64,000 nucleotides of DNA from Dasyornis broadbenti (GCA_013397935.1 VZRN01006295.1:519887-583886); one strand, 5' to 3'. Shown: positions 23,408 through 38,300, counted from the stretch's first letter. The notes: generated by a model from the sequence alone, not told the origin. A program made the numbers and translations.

Positions 23408-26191
23408 GTCTTAGATTTCAGACTCCAAACTGAGCTAAAGCCCCAGAGGCAAATTGCAGATTTAATCTATGGTAAGAGAATCTCATCATTTTCAGTAAGC
23501 ATGTTATCTGGAGAGAGATTTGGGAGAGAACTGATGACTTCCAGACTACAAAGCACTTGACTCCCAAGAACCTACCGTTCTGTCAAATCTCCTAGTATCA
23601 TCTAGGAAAGAGGCAAGAGCAGAATCGCTTATTGTTCCACGTCAGATCTGCTCAAAATTTTTACTTCTCCTGGCATTTATGTTTCTTCCTTACTGAATCT
23701 ACTCTGAATAGGAAGCACAATTCATGCTGACAATGTAATTGCTTAATTATTGCAGCCTGCTTACCTTCCAAAACAGACTAATCCAAAAGAAATCAGAGGA
23801 AAACAGAAGGCAACTGATTGCATCTCATGAGCCAGGACATTGAAAACAGTGGAAAAAACCAAATAGGATAATGACCAAAAGATATTTTTCCAGTTCCAGT
23901 GCCACAGGATTCATAAAATGTTAAAAGGAAACTTTCAGAATAACATCTGGTAGTTTATGCTCATGTCTTCTGCTCCCCTTCCTCCCCCATCTTACTCTGC
24001 GGCAATATTGGGCAGATAAAACTTTAGCAAGCACAGATGTATACTCCTTAAAACTAATGGTGTGAATGAAAGTTTATTCTTAGGCAACATGAGTATATTA
24101 ATAAACAGTCACTACTGGTCTCCTACAAGACTTTGATCACAACAGGACATATCAGAAGCAGCATCTACAGTTCCATCCTCAAAGAGAATCTCCATCCAAC
24201 CAACACTGCCCGCTGAGGGCCAAATGGGAATACAATTCTTTCGTGCTAGGTGCTAAAGGGAGAACACACTCCACACACTCACCATTTTTGGCCAGTAGCA
24301 GTATGGGCTAAGTTTCAACTGCTGTTTTAAAGACAGAACTAAAACCACCCAAAATAACAGTTGTTTTTCCTATTTCTTCAATTCATGTTAAACAAGAAAT
24401 GTAAGCCCCAAAACTAAAAACTGAACTCTTTATGCTTTAATGTGTAGGATGACTCTGCACACGTGTCTTGTTTATTCCTCCTCTCAGGATGAGGAGAGCA
24501 TTACTTACAATAATATTCTTTTCAAGTGCTGATGTTTTCAGATCCATTCTCATTTAATATTTAGTCGAAGTTTCTAAAAAGAGGGACCATGCTGAGTAAT
24601 TCTCTTATCACACACAAAGATTTAAGCTTTTCAAAGAGACAACTCTGCAAACTGAACTAGTCTGAACATGAAGCTACATTTGGTTTTTGTTGTACAATCT
24701 TCAGGAAGGGCTAAGTTAACATTATTCTCCAAGCAGTACTTGTGCAATTCCTTTGAAAGCCATAATCAATGGCTACCTATTAAATACATTTCTGCCAAAA
24801 GTTCTTCATTTATCTAATATAATAAAAAAATGGGCAGCACATGACTTACTAAAACATCTTTCACACAAAACTTTAAGTGATACTTCAGTATGAGAATTAA
24901 ACCATTTCTGAAAAACACTGTCCACTTTCTTTAAAGCAATGCCACTACCAACACCACCCAGCAACATGCACATGGCATAATACCTACCTGCTCTGTGCTC
25001 TGTTTCAAAGCAGCCCCTACATCAAGACACTTCCATCTTTGCTGCCTGAAAGAATTACAAAAGCAGTGTAACACTAGACCTTCTTACTCCGAAGCCCTTC
25101 TCCAAGGTGGGGCAGAGGATTTCTGGGCTTCAGTGCGAGGGAGCAACAGGTAACACTGTTTTTGGAGCAAGGCTCTCAGTGGAGGTCTCGGCCTGAAACG
25201 GACCCACTTCTGTGGAGAGTGGGAGGATTTGAAGAAACCAGGCAAATGGTATTTGACCTTTGCTCTTAAAGCAAGCAGAAAAAAACCCAAAAGCCTGAAA
25301 CTCAGTGGGTGGCACATGTAGACCCTGTATGAAAAGCTTCATTTTTCTCCTTCAGTAATGCTTGAACGATCAGAGAAAGCAACATGCCAGAAAAAAGTTT
25401 TATTGTCCAGCTATCGATGCTGCGCACTCCCTGGAGGCTTCCACCTGGATTATCGTGTTGTGCTTAGCTGGGTCACAATATGTTTCTGTGAAGTATCATA
25501 CTACTCTTGGAAAAAAGCCTTAACAGCAGTCTCAGGGAAATCACCATGAATAAATGTCAGGCTGTTTTTCCTAAGAAGTGGCAAATATGAAATGAATTTG
25601 ATTGGCAGTGTTTGAAACACCCTGTCACCTGCTAGATTGGCAGTTCTTGAGTCAAACACAGCAAGCACCTCAGAGCACTCTACAGTTATCCAGCCCTGAG
25701 ATAATTATCACTGCTAGATTATGTCAGTGCAACCAATAAAAGAAGTTTATTTGAAGCTTCTGTTTACATACAACCCCTAAGGTATTTTCTTTTTGAAGAG
25801 GTTGCTCAAAAATAGTGTCAGCAGAGCTGCAGCATTAAGAGATACATTTTCAAGCAGGGCTTCTCCGACCTGACCGAATAAAATAACTTATCCACAAATG
25901 CAAGCAGTATTTATAGAATCCCTATGCGATCTTAAAACAAGAGTCATTATTTTTCCATACTTGAAAAAGAGAATTAATATTTATTTTAAATACTTAAATG
26001 CATCCTCTCTCTGTTTCTCAGCAGGAAAAGCCTGTTATTTTCACAGCTGAAAGCAATAATTTCTAAATGGGGAAATATTTCCAAACAAGAAACTTCTGAT
26101 TATCACCAAGCTGCTCAATTGTTATTTTGTTTGGGTTTTGTTTGTTCCCCTCCTCCACCAACAGCCATCTGCAAAAAGGGTGAAATTTAGG

Positions 26192-26209
26192 TGTATGTAA
26201 AAACATACA
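26192..26209. repeat. Short hairpin TGTATGT-aaaa-ACATACA
   Basis: Seven-base perfect inverted arms around a four-A loop. It is too short to be a gene on its own, and no repeat family is assigned. Confidence 0.5.
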
Positions 26210-29200
26210 TTTATAGGAAATAAGCTCTTCAAAGCATGTAAGGTTTCCCCAAAAAGCACCATTAATGCAGTTCACATTTGGCACCACAAGTGTGCTCAGA
26301 ACAGGAAAAGTACTTTCCTCCTAGCACTTGGAAGAAGAATGCGAACATCTTTCAAAGTCTTACCTATTGAGTCATAGCAATGATCATCTTCTTCATAAAA
26401 GACATAAATCAGAGGCTAGTTTCTGCAAGAACCATCTTTCCCCTAAATGTTCTTAAAGGCTGAATTCTGCTAACTGAAAAGATTAGTGCTGGTTTTATAT
26501 AGGTTCTTGTCCTCCGCTGGTCCCAAGGCTGTCCTCATAAGCAACCACCAAGCAGTAATCACACTGCCAAAGATTACCTAGAATAAGCCAAATCTTTTCT
26601 CACAATCTTGTGCCTACACAGATGTACATATTCTAAACCCCATTCATATCAGAGCAATGGCAAATGATTCCTGCACTAGTCTATTACTGAAAAGCTTGAA
26701 AACTTGAATAAGATGTATCACAGGCAAAGGCTTGAAGGATGGAAGTAAATTTGATAGAGCACAGAATGTCATAAAATATAGATCCGTTAGTATCATGGGA
26801 AAATCAGAATACACGCAGCTGTCCAGAAAAGAATCAGGAGATAACATTAACTACAGCTCTATTCTCTGCTTGACATTTCACCACAATGCAACAACTACTT
26901 TTTCAGCTGCTAATGGGACTACATTTTCCTAAACTGAACAGAATGATTGCAAAGTGAATTCAGTTAAGAGACTATATAATCCTGAACTGTTGATTTTCCA
27001 CTAGATGTCAGATAAGAACACAACCTCCTTTTCATAAAAGATGTCCCAGGCAGATTACGGATGTGTACAGATGCAGGCAGCTAGAAAGCCAGGATGGGCT
27101 GTTACCCCTTTCTTTCTAGGAGCAAGAGAAGTAAAAAGTGGAAAGATTCTGCTCCTCCTAGAAAGCATCATAGCACGCTGGTGGACTAGGTCCTTGTGTT
27201 AAAGTCCTAGAGAACATAATCTCCTCAAAACTGGCAGAATTGACCCCAAGAAAAATGGAGTAGCAGAAAATGCAGCTTCCTATTTTCCTGTCAGCTCAAT
27301 TTTATGAGTAACATTAACACCTACGAGTCTTGCCTGGCTGAAGTCTTTCAGTGTTTTTATGCCTTTTTCCTCACTGTTATAAAATGGTTATTATACAAGA
27401 GTAAACACAATTTTAGGTTAACCGTAGCAAAAATAATGTCTCTGGACTAATATCTGCAATACATTCCTTATCAGATGAGAAGTCCTTTCCTACAAGTACA
27501 GCCTTCACAGAGGAAACTGTCCAAAGAGAGCTGACAATAACTCAAGGGTTGCTATTACTGAGGAAGTCTCATTTCTCAGCTTTATCCAAAACAAATCCAC
27601 CCAGAACAAAATTTCACAAACTGGATTCTTAAGACAGCAGCACACATTTCCAGGCCATTGACTAGGTTCATGGCTTCAGTTCTACAGATGAAAGAGGGTA
27701 TTTCAAAAGCTTAACCACAACCACTTCTTCTCAACACCCCTAACTATTAGTAAGAAAAGCCTGGTGGACTCTGTTCTGAAGTAGATCCATTTCAAATTCA
27801 TACTCATGACAAGTGGCCACAAAGAAAAGAAAGAGATTCACACTGGATGTGAATTCTCTCTACACTTGGCATAAGGACACATCACCACTAGAGAGTGAAC
27901 ATTTCATTTTTTTCTACATCTACAGACATTTGGGGTTTCATTGCAGCTATGAAAGGGTCGTGAGTTTATGTGGCATATGCTCAAGTCTACCAGAAAACTT
28001 AAGAAAATAAACAAAAAAAAAAAAATCAAGTTATACTGTAGAACTTGGGACAATTGAGACAACATTTTTACCCAAAAGTACCCCATAGAATCCCACAGAA
28101 CTGCCCCCCTCCAAAAGAAACCAAATGAAACCATGGTTGTGAGGTAATGCTGTGCTCGTCCTTTCTCCAAGAAATCTGGCTCTATGTAGCTTCAAAAATT
28201 CCTGCACAAAGAAAAATGGATGAAGAAGGAGAGGGAAGGAGCAGGAACGCCACAGAGGAAAGAGTCACTCTGATCAAGCACCAGTCTTGACTTTAAAAGT
28301 TAAAAAGTAATCTTTGTCCTACAATGTTAGATCACAGTTGACTGTCTGTTAAAGGTGGTTGTTTCTCGCGGGTAGAGGGAGTTGGGTGATGGAGACTAAT
28401 ACATACAGGGATTAAGCCCCCTCTACTTCATAAATTTTCTCAAAGCCTCACAACACAGGATAATGAAAAAGAGCATAAACTTGCAGACTGGAGGCAGAAA
28501 AAACGACGGGTGAGTTAGGTATGCACAGGAAATGAAATTAATTTCTGTAGGTATAAGATGGAATGCAGACAAGAACAAATAAAGTTTGGAGTTTTAAGAA
28601 TCCAAAAGGGCACAACTGAGTACAGTAAACATAGAAGACTAATGGGAGGGGGAAAACAAAGGCAAGGGCATGAAGACAGAAAAAATGTTACATTCTAGTT
28701 CTCAACACCAAGCCTAAATACCTGAAAGCCTTGATGTGCTTGCCAGACAGAATGTTTGGTGGTGATGGGAATGGCAAGGGGAAGGAAAGTCAACATGTGG
28801 AACCACTCAGTAGTTTTCACACAGTTACTGTCTTTCCCACCCTCAGTGCTCTGTGCAGAGCCCAGCAGAATTAATTTCAGCACATGTGCAAGCAGGTTAC
28901 TAGCCAGGGGACACATCCTAACTGGGTTAGGATAAAAGCTAGACTCTGAGAGAATTACAAGCAAATCACTTCCACTCCACCCTATAACAAATTCTCTACA
29001 GGGTTTTGGAGCTCAGCAGGAGCAGCTCCATTCTTCCAGCTTCATATTCCTGAGTCCTGAAGGTGATCACCACTCGTTTTCTTCTGCTGCATACTAAACA
29101 GGCGAAGAAGTTTGCCAGTGGGCACCTAGCTGTACCTTTTGTGCCACAATTACAGTGGTACACTTACACACCAGCAAAGAAACATCCTTCTGCAGACAAG

Positions 29201-29339
29201 ATTGCTGATGCACAACAGCCCACCCTGAGACATCAGCATTATATAGGATAGTCCCACACAAGGGTTGACCCTCATATCAACTGACCAGGCTTGATTAAAC
29301 TTATGACAGCAATTCCATACTTTGAGCCAGGAGTCCTGT

Positions 29340-29440
29340 ACCTACCACAGAATATGCTGAGTCGGAAGGGACCCATCAAGATCACTGAATTCAATTCCTG
29401 TATTCAGTGCATACTGAAGCAGTTTGCCGTGTTCAGTACA
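29340..29440 (-). mobile_element. CR1 3'-end fragment
   Basis: The stretch CACAGAATATGCTGAGTCGG, then AAGGGACCCATCAAGATCA, is the familiar reverse complement of a CR1 3' terminus as seen in birds. Only about 100 bases are recognisable, consistent with the extreme 5' truncation typical of CR1. Orientation is the same as FBXL7. Confidence 0.65.
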
Positions 29441-30834
29441 AAAGCCTCAATCTACAAAGCTAAGTACATGAAGACAAAGGCTAAGTACAAACAAGACAAA
29501 GATATTTTAAAAGGAGCTTAAGACTAAGTTCTAATGCTGGGTATCTATGCCACATTATTGTGGTGTGGCATTTGTATTTTCCAGTGTCCAAATAAAACTG
29601 TTACATTTAAGCCTTTATTATAAGAGCTTACAAACACTGCTTTTATCTGACATTAATTCACATTTGTATTTGCAGGTTACTTAAACTAAGTATAAAAATA
29701 CTGAGATTATTGCTGCTGTGCCAAACAGACATTTTTGTGTTTACCAGAACCACCAAAATGTTTTTGTCTACATAAGCAATGAACGTAGCCTAAAGTCAGT
29801 ATTATCTAAAGCATCACTGCAGTAGAGTAATTCCAAATTTGCTGAACTCACAATCCAGTGTACTGACACTTGTGTTGACGGGGATTAGCCACAGCAACAT
29901 TATAAAGACATCAGTTTACAGCTGAAAGAGCAGCCCCAAAACATTTGACAAAACACCTGCAAAGGTGCAGAGAGTACAAGATTACTAATGTTAGGGAATG
30001 GGATAAGTCGTGCTTTAGGACTTGGTAAGAGAAAGAAGCTAACCTGAACACGTGGGAGCCCTTTCTTTTCCGCAAATAACCACTCATCTTAACATTCACC
30101 AAAATATGTTTCCGAAAAGAAAAGGTTAACTTTCTTAACACTGGTGCAGAGTTAACTAATTATCCATGCTGCAAGAATCAGCTCTGATATTAATAACTCC
30201 ATTTGCATTTCCTGTAGGTGAGGATCAAAAAAACCATTTACCTAGAGACACAGATACAACTAAGAAGATACAAAATCTTTTTACTTTACAGTGAGACTTC
30301 ATCTTTAAATGCTACACCATGAATAAGAGAAGAAAAACAGCTTTTACCATAGTATGACTGTATTTCTCTCAACAGCCAGCCCTGAAGATCAAAATGCAGA
30401 AAGCTAACTCACAGCAACAGTAGAGCTGAAGTATAGGTGTCAAGCTTTGAATTACTTAGCAGTTTTTCATTTGTGGGGTGGAGGGTAGGAATTAAGGCAA
30501 GAAGATTTAAATCATAGTTCAAGAATTGCATTTTCTGTTTTGCACCTCTGTGTACTACCAAATTTGGACAAAGCAACAGTGTTTTTAGCAGCTACTTCCT
30601 TACCCTGAAGTATGACCTGATGCTACCTAAGGTCTGTAACTTGACAAAAGAAAGAAATTACTGTAAAGTAATTAACATTGGGGGAAAAGTTTTCACATTC
30701 CAGCTAGGAAATGAGAGACCAGAAAAAGAACACAGCAGATCAGACTCATGGTTGCATACAAGACACCCACAACAAAGCAAGAAGTCATTTAGTGTAACAC
30801 AATGTGACAGCATGAGCATCCTTTTCAAGGTACT

Positions 30835-31018
30835 TGTGAAGCACTGGAAAGAGGTGCCCAGGAAAGTGGTGGAGTCACCATCCCTGGAGATATTTAAAGG
30901 CTTGAAAGACTGAGGTGCCATGGGACACAGTTTAGTGGTGAACTTGGCAGTGCTGGGTTACTTGTTTGGACTGAGTGATTTTAAAGATCTTTTTCAAACT
31001 AAACAATTCTATGATTTA
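30835..31018 (+). mobile_element. CR1 3'-end fragment
   Basis: Shows CR1 3' UTR landmarks in order: GAAGCACTGGAAAGAGGTGCC, AGTGGTGGAGTCACCATCCC, GGACACAGTTTAGTGGTGAAC, and the terminal AAACAATTCTATGATTT. It shares subfamily-specific words with the copy at 59610-59955, so both come from one CR1 subfamily. The upstream limit is uncertain; 30700-30834 may be a more diverged extension. Confidence 0.8.
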
Positions 31019-31792
31019 AAGGCAAAATGAACAGTGGAATTTTCCCACCACAACTTATTGACTTGGGGGGAAGAGGATGGACTGCAAAATCAACAAAGGC
31101 ACAGTTGTGCATTCCTCTTCCTAAGACAGTGTGTTGTTTGGAGTGAAAGCATCCTCATTTAAGACTTCAAACAGAAGGCAGCATACAGGACATACAGTGA
31201 GATTACAGCTAACTTACAGCAACAGTGCACATACAGATGCCAGCAGGATTAATCTCATCATATACAGACATGGGATTCTAAATCTGCTCTGGATGTATCT
31301 TCAATTTTGGATGTATGTACTAACAAGTTTTGTTTTCTTTTCCAGTTTCCAATAATCAATTTGCTCAAGGGGTAGCTAGCTGATCACATGCAAAAGCCAA
31401 TAATTAAACCAGCCATCAATAAGTCTTCAGAGTTAGCACAACTACTGTAATTTTTAATCTTTTTCTACTTCTGAACTACTGAGAAAAATCAATGACCTTG
31501 AAAATTGAACCTATAAAGTACTCCTTTGACAGTGAGTGCACTGTATGTAATCAATTTTTTTCCTGGCTAAAACCAGAATTGTATTCAGAGCCTATGCAAA
31601 ATGGCTTTTTCACATTTAATAATTACTTAATAACCGATTTTGTGTCTTTGGACTTAAGTTTTGAAAACTTCAATATTTAATGAGTACATAACACGGGGAA
31701 GAAAGATGCATTTACATTTCACTAAAGAAAATATATTCCAAATTCAATTCTGCATTCTGCATCTGTATCATAAACCTGATGAAAGTATATTT

Positions 31793-31818
31793 AGACACCC
31801 ATAAAAGACACCCATAAA
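31793..31818. repeat. 13-base perfect tandem duplication
   Basis: AGACACCCATAAA occurs twice back to back with no mismatch. It is likely a small replication-slippage event. Confidence 0.9.
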
Positions 31819-32326
31819 ACTGTTACACTGCAATAGTTCCTTATTGTATCATGATATTAAAGAATATCACCGTATCTACAGCAGAGAAAAAAGAAATAAT
31901 CTTTTTCCTTGAGAAATTCTAGCAATACTTTCTCACAAAGTGATTTTAGATTAATTACAATATTACAGAATATCAAAACTTTGCCTGTATGGATCCCCTC
32001 AGTTACTCTTTCAAGTTAAGGAGGTTTATTACTTAGCAGATTGAAACTGTTGCTTTTTGATCCTTGAGTGAAAATACATAGAAAAGTAAGTCTTAAACCA
32101 TTTTGGGTTTATTGAGCAAATACCATTCAAGTCAAATTAATAGATGGTGTAATATCATATTCGAGGTCCTGTATTTATTTTTTGTACTTGATAAAATAAC
32201 ATTATTATTTGAAACATTTAAATGTCATGGAGAGTGACTTTGATTTAAAAAGAAACAAAAATAGTATCTTAAGATACCCACAAGTTTATAGGCAATTATA
32301 CATTCCATTACACTGGTGTCCCACAG

Positions 32327-32345
32327 TCTTTGATGTAATCAAAGA
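32327..32345. promoter_or_regulatory. Perfect inverted repeat resembling paired TCF/LEF sites
   Basis: TCTTTGAT-GTA-ATCAAAGA: two 8-base arms that are exact reverse complements with a 3-base spacer. Each arm contains CTTTGAT/ATCAAAG, the core recognised by TCF/LEF HMG-box factors. Regulatory activity is inference only; a 19-base motif can arise by chance in 64 kb. Confidence 0.3.
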
Positions 32346-35300
32346 TTTAATGTAGAGAAAATAATTGGTATTAGTGATTTAAGCGTCTTTCTTGTTTCTG
32401 AACTAACTGAAGCGGCAATACTATTATGATAATACAATAAAATCAAATGAAGGTGTCTTACATTTGCTTAATTAAGAGTGATAGATAATCTCAACATTCA
32501 GTTTAAGCCTAAGTCATATGGTGCTATCCAAATAAGTCTCCGCTTTAGCCTTTGACTGAGTCCCTTAAAAAGAAACATTTGGCCTCAGATTTTAGCAGGA
32601 ACTGTTAATTCTTCACAGTCAACTTGGTACTTCATTTTCAGAAAGACATTCCACCTTCCTCCAGTGGAATCTTCACAAGGAATGATGCCGGGCACCCCAA
32701 AATGCTGCTGTTCCCTTTCTCCCCCTCCCCAAACTCAGCATATTTGGTGACAGGTCACTTGCTCATGACTTTCGTGTCAGGAAAATTGAAACTCAGAGTT
32801 TCCTCACTCCAGGGCTGGAAGTTAGGGAACAATGAAATAGGGAAAGGCTTTTGCTGTCCACAACTATGAAGCTTTACAGGTCCACTGACCACAGCAGCTT
32901 AAAGCTGATAAATTTACCTTTTTATGCAGGTAGGGAAAGACCATAAAGTCTGTATAACAAGCAAGAATACAGGAATTAATAGAAAGCTCTAATGTCCTTA
33001 GGCACCTTACTGTAAGCCTAGATCCTCTCCAATTATCTGAAGGAGCAATTATAAGGATAAATGTTGCTTAGAGACCTCATGATGGATGGGCAAAGAATCA
33101 AAATGTAACATGTCCAGGTAATATGTAAAAATAATGCACCTTCTCTCCTGAAAAAGGTAATGTTTTCCAAACTAGCTTGTGTTCACAGAACTCTAAAAGC
33201 AGGCACCCACATTCTGCGTGAAACAGCGCTGTTGCCGATGCTTAAACTCTTGTTAAATCTCTCCCATTTTATAGCTAATCACATTTTTATAGCAGGCATG
33301 AAGCACTCTACAAGGCCCTTGCTGAGCTGTTCCTGTAAATCAAAACCTTATTCCATCTTTCTGCTTGCTGGCAGCAGAGCAAGGTTACTTTTACCATTTA
33401 TGGTTATAAAACACATCCAACTTATTCCCCCCCTTCAGTTGCTGCCTTTTTTCCGCTATTCTTTCCTTCTCTGTCTCACTCCAGGAAAGATATTCCAAGT
33501 TCAGCTAAACAACTTCAGAACTCATCTATAACCTTTTTCTTGTCTCCCAGTACACTTACAACCTCATGAAAACATCTAATGAGCAGACAGTGAAATATTA
33601 ATACAGTATTTAGGTCAAGAATCTCCTTCTGACCTCAAGCTGCATGAAACAAACAAAAGCCACACAAGAACAGCAGGAGCTCAGAAGCTCTTTAGGGTAA
33701 CTTATCACTACGTGGCTCATACATACATCAGCTCACAAAATAAGGCCCAGATCAGACTGGAGATGCTCAGAATGATAATTTAACACTCTGATATAGACAC
33801 TCAGCTCAACATGTGAGCAAGAAGAATGAAGAAGCACAGTTAAATCTTACAATTTGACCCATCCATAAGCAGCCACCACATTCTGCAACAAAGCAAGCTG
33901 AAGAATGAGGGAGGAAAACAATTCCTAGATTTAGATATGCTGTCCAATTACATCCATCCCTCCTGGTACATAGGGTATTAAACTGAAATAGCCTCTATTT
34001 ATGATGACCACAGACTGAAACACCAGATTCAGTTTCTTGTCAGGTCTGGTTCCATTTTCCTCCCCTCCAACTTGGAGCCGGAGCATCCTGCCGCAGAAAC
34101 AGGACACTCTCTGCCCTTTCACACGCCTCCACAGAGCACATTATCACACAGCTCTGTAAGAAGCTATGTTGCATGGAAGAACAAGGATGCACATTGGAAA
34201 CTCCTGGATTTTCAGGAGAAAGGACTGAATTTTCAGTCAGAAACTACTCCAGCCCACACTGCATATGGGAGCAGTCAGCACACACGAAAACCATTACAGC
34301 GATGTTATTACAGGAGAACACATGTCCAGTTGCAAAAGCAAAGCAACTCTGCTGCTTAGAAATGAAGTTTTTCCAATGGATAGTGCTTCAGAAAGACAGA
34401 TATGTTTATGGACTAAATCAGATTTATCTGAATATCAAGAACAGCCTCTATTTGGTCTCAAATCACCCTTTAAAAGTGTCAGCCTTAAAATTCGATATTC
34501 AAAAGAAGTTTAAGCATAGCTCATTCTCACATTTAATTCCTACTGTCATCTTAGCCAGGGATTTGCTGCCACAAAGAAATCAGCACTGAAAAATTACTGA
34601 CCTTTAAACTTAACATTTCCTGAATCTTACAGGTGAAATGAACAAGCTACAGAAATGGTGATGTACACGTGCACAGAAAAAGACTTGCTAAGGAGACTAT
34701 TCCCACTTTAACTGGGTGGCTCATGACAAGCTGGTTTGTGAACCCACATCGCTTCATTCTTTTTGCTCCATTCTGCCTCAAGCAGAAATCTGCAAGCAAT
34801 CAGCAACAATGATGCAACTACCTGCTTATCAAGGGGGGTTGGTTCTTCTGATTTCTGGAAGCATGCCTTAAATAATGCTGTTTGCTTAAAAGATGTTTGA
34901 TTTAGTGCATAATTTATTGTACATATTCTATGCAGATGTGAGCATAAACTGTTGTTACAATTTTCCACCTGGATATTCACAGTGACTGTACTGATTAATG
35001 GCTCCATAACTATTACATCATTCTTGACTTCATCCCTTGTAGTTAAGCATATTTCATGAACAATGGAACAGAGAGTAATCAAAGGAAATAAATTTTCCAG
35101 GTCCTAAGTTCTTGACACACAGACCACCTGCATGAGGTGCTCAAAATATCTTTGCATGCTGAGCTCAAAGGCAGGATGAGGCAATGGAAGAGTTTGGAGT
35201 AAGAGCTGGGTGCTGGACATTAGGGAAGGGTAGCACTTAATGAGAGAAAGGGAGGGAGAAGAGCCATGCAAAACTTTGCTCTGCCTGCAGAAGTTGCCTC

Positions 35301-38300
35301 CCATTCCCTTGAGCCCAGCAGGACAAGGTACCAAAAAGTGAGGCTTCCTTTCACCCAGAGAGGGAGTCCCTGGGGAAGAGCTGCAAAGAACAATGCCTAT
35401 GAAAGTATCTCCATGCTCGTATTCTCTTTTTCATTATTTTCTTGCAGACCTAACACTACTAGTAAAAATTAATAAAGTCACTACAACCCTCTCCTGTTCA
35501 TTAGCTGTCCCACACAGAGTTCCTGGCAGCTGCTGCCTTTATCTTTCTGCCAGGGAGAAAAGGTAGAACATCCACTTAATCACAAGAACTCTAGAATTAG
35601 GTTACCTGCAAAAAGTACTTTCTGATAAGAAACTTCAACACAGCCATCCTCCCTCACACTTAACATAATTAATTACAGGTGAATACCTTTGAGAGCTCAT
35701 CAACAAAGGCAGAGAAAGAACTTGCTATAACCTTTCTGCTCCATAGCCCCCCTATCCCAACGGGAAACCAAACCAAACATGGGTTGTTCATTCTTCAAAA
35801 ACAAAGGTCAGATTACAATTTCATGGTAAGACCAATAAATACCCAGAGTAACACTATTAAGTCAATGGAGATACCCTGGATTTGCACAAAATCTCTGTCT
35901 TCCAAATTGCTAAAAATGTGGTTGACATCACAACACAACACAGTAGCTGAAAGACTTGAAGAAAACTCTACTTGCATGTGTTTTTCTGAGCAAAGGGAGC
36001 AGAAGGTTAGATTCAAATCCTACTGGCAACATAGCAAGGGTCAACATTAATATTTTCTTCTCATGTAATGAATTGTCAGATCTCAGCTACACTGCTGTCC
36101 TCTTATCTCCTGGGAGGAAGGATAAATTGGTTAATGTAGTTCTTTCCAAAAAAAGCCTTCAAAAGCAGAAACATCTGGTATGTTCATTAGTCACCACTTG
36201 GCCTGAGTTCAGTATTAAGGCAAACTACAAAACCCATTCCCTTTCTCTTACCTAGAGAGGTCACAGTAAGTGATACCTTAGGTTTACTGAACTCATTGCT
36301 AACTGGAAGGAAGATGGCTGCGAAGCTTACAGATACACTTTGTTTCCTGTTCTCAGCAGCAAAAAAATGTATTCACATAATCATCTAATGGCCACAGGAG
36401 CTCACAGGATTTACAGAAGACACAGATTCAGGTAGTCAAAATATTTTTAAATGTGGCATTAAAGAAACCCAGAATTTATGTATATTTTATTTAAAGTATG
36501 CTGAGACTTAGCTCAAAAATCTAAGCCTATAATCACATGAAAACTGGAAAGAGTTGCAGAAATCAAGCAGTGTGAATTAGTCTGAAACATAGCTGGGAGC
36601 TGAATTCAGATACCAGAAGTTTGGGTTTAACTCTTCTGGTCAGTTGCCTGTTCAGCTGGACTGAGCAATACTGGAACCACACCCTTTTTTTACATTAAAG
36701 AATACTAGTATGGTTCAACCCTAATTCAAGCCTGCCAGAGCTGGAAAATAAACATGAGAGCCCTATAAGTTTTTTCTCGCATGTTGGACTACACTAAACA
36801 GCAGCCATTTACAAGACAAAGTACTGGTTTTTCACTTTTTATTCAAGAGAGAAGTAATCACAACATGCATGAGGCACACTGTCTAAAGAGAACTTTGTGA
36901 TGAAATGAGATTATTAATGGGCTAGTTTAATCATGACAACATCCACAATAGGAATTTGCTGTTGTGATGCTCAGTATTCTAATACCAGGAGTCTAGACAT
37001 CCCCTAAGAAAGTCCCTAAGACTTGGGCCATCCTTCTGCATGCATGTAATCTCTTTTCACACCTGATTTAAGGTAAAACTTGAGGTTAAATGTAGGATAC
37101 CCAACAACGTCAAAATTACACAGCTGTTAGGTCATCACTTCACCTCCAACAACCCTTAGGCAGCTGAAGGGTGTTTACATGCAACCTGCCCCAAAGCTGT
37201 CTTGACACGTCAGAAAGACAGGAAAATGACTTTCTATCCAAAAAATGCTGCGAGCACTACACCTGAAATATTGGTACCACAATGAGAGTGACCACACAAA
37301 ATAAACAGTAGGTCTTTGAACAAGCACCATCTGGTCTGAATATCAGTTGAGGCAGAAAAGGTCCAAAAAGAAGACTTTTTAGAATTCATAAACATGACAA
37401 AGGCAAGCTAAGGTTTTACAGAATTTCCTAATTATAAAATGCTTGGGTTCAAAACCAGGACTACTGTTTCAACCTAGGTCATATACCATTTTTAAGTTTA
37501 TTTAAAAGAAATTCAACCTAAAATAAAATTTTAGACTACAGTCTTGCTTTGAAGCCTGTTTGTTTCAACAGTTATTCATCACCTTCTGATCCACTACACA
37601 AACCTCTGCTATTCAAGCAAGTAGAGAATTAAAAACAAGCAGTGACAGGAGCAGACTGGAACAAGGGGTTACCACTGGGTTTCACTGGAATCTACAAGCA
37701 GAAGACACTTGCCATGTACTTGGAGATTTCCTACCCTGTTCCATTCTTCCTGACCAAGCAAGGATTCTTACCACTAAGCCTTTTAACTTCCCCCTTCAAA
37801 TACCTCTCAGGCTTCCCTTTTCACAAGATGGCTGTAAGAGACAAACACTTCCCCATCCAGTGGTTGCTCCTAACTTTTCAGCATGTCGAAGTTTGGGATG
37901 TGAATGTGGAAGGGGTGGGATTTTTATGCTGGTTTTTTTTTTCCTTCTTCACAGGTTGCTCATCTTTGCTTGCTTATTTTCTCCACTTTCTCATTCCAAA
38001 CCAAAACAGCATCTGTGCAAGCTGCAGAGGGACGGCACTGGGGAATTTGGAAACAGTTTCTTGATCATCTCTAGTACTCCTGCAAATGATCCCAGGTTGT
38101 GTTCTTGGTGACACCAAATGTTTTTAAGACACAATTCACTAAATACAGCCTAGCTGAATGTTCCAGGGTTTACAACTCAACATAACTTGGATCCGGCACC
38201 GCAAGACTACAGGCTTCTGACAAAAATTAGCCTAACTCAAACCAGGGACTCTGTATTCCACAGCTAGAGAAATAAACAATAGAACTTCAGTAAAAATTAT

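Larger units (their letters stand above)
14106..29339. other. Intronic DNA, unique-looking, with A-rich tracts
   Basis: Fifteen kilobases without a recognised gene or repeat family. Notable only for A-rich tracts (16930-17020, 17780-17815, 20543-20560, 21382-21430, 28013-28025), an 18-base near-palindrome at 23390-23407 and a 7-bp hairpin at 26192-26209. Open frames such as 15217-15546 minus and 18924-19253 minus carry no motif. Confidence 0.55.

Noticed and set aside
34173..34589. 138-codon plus-strand open frame
   Set aside because: Overlapped by two other open frames on the same strand and without any recognisable domain; consistent with chance.
37642..38064. 140-codon plus-strand open frame
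   Set aside because: Phenylalanine/leucine-rich peptide from T-rich sequence, no known motif, antisense to the gene, and another frame overlaps it.
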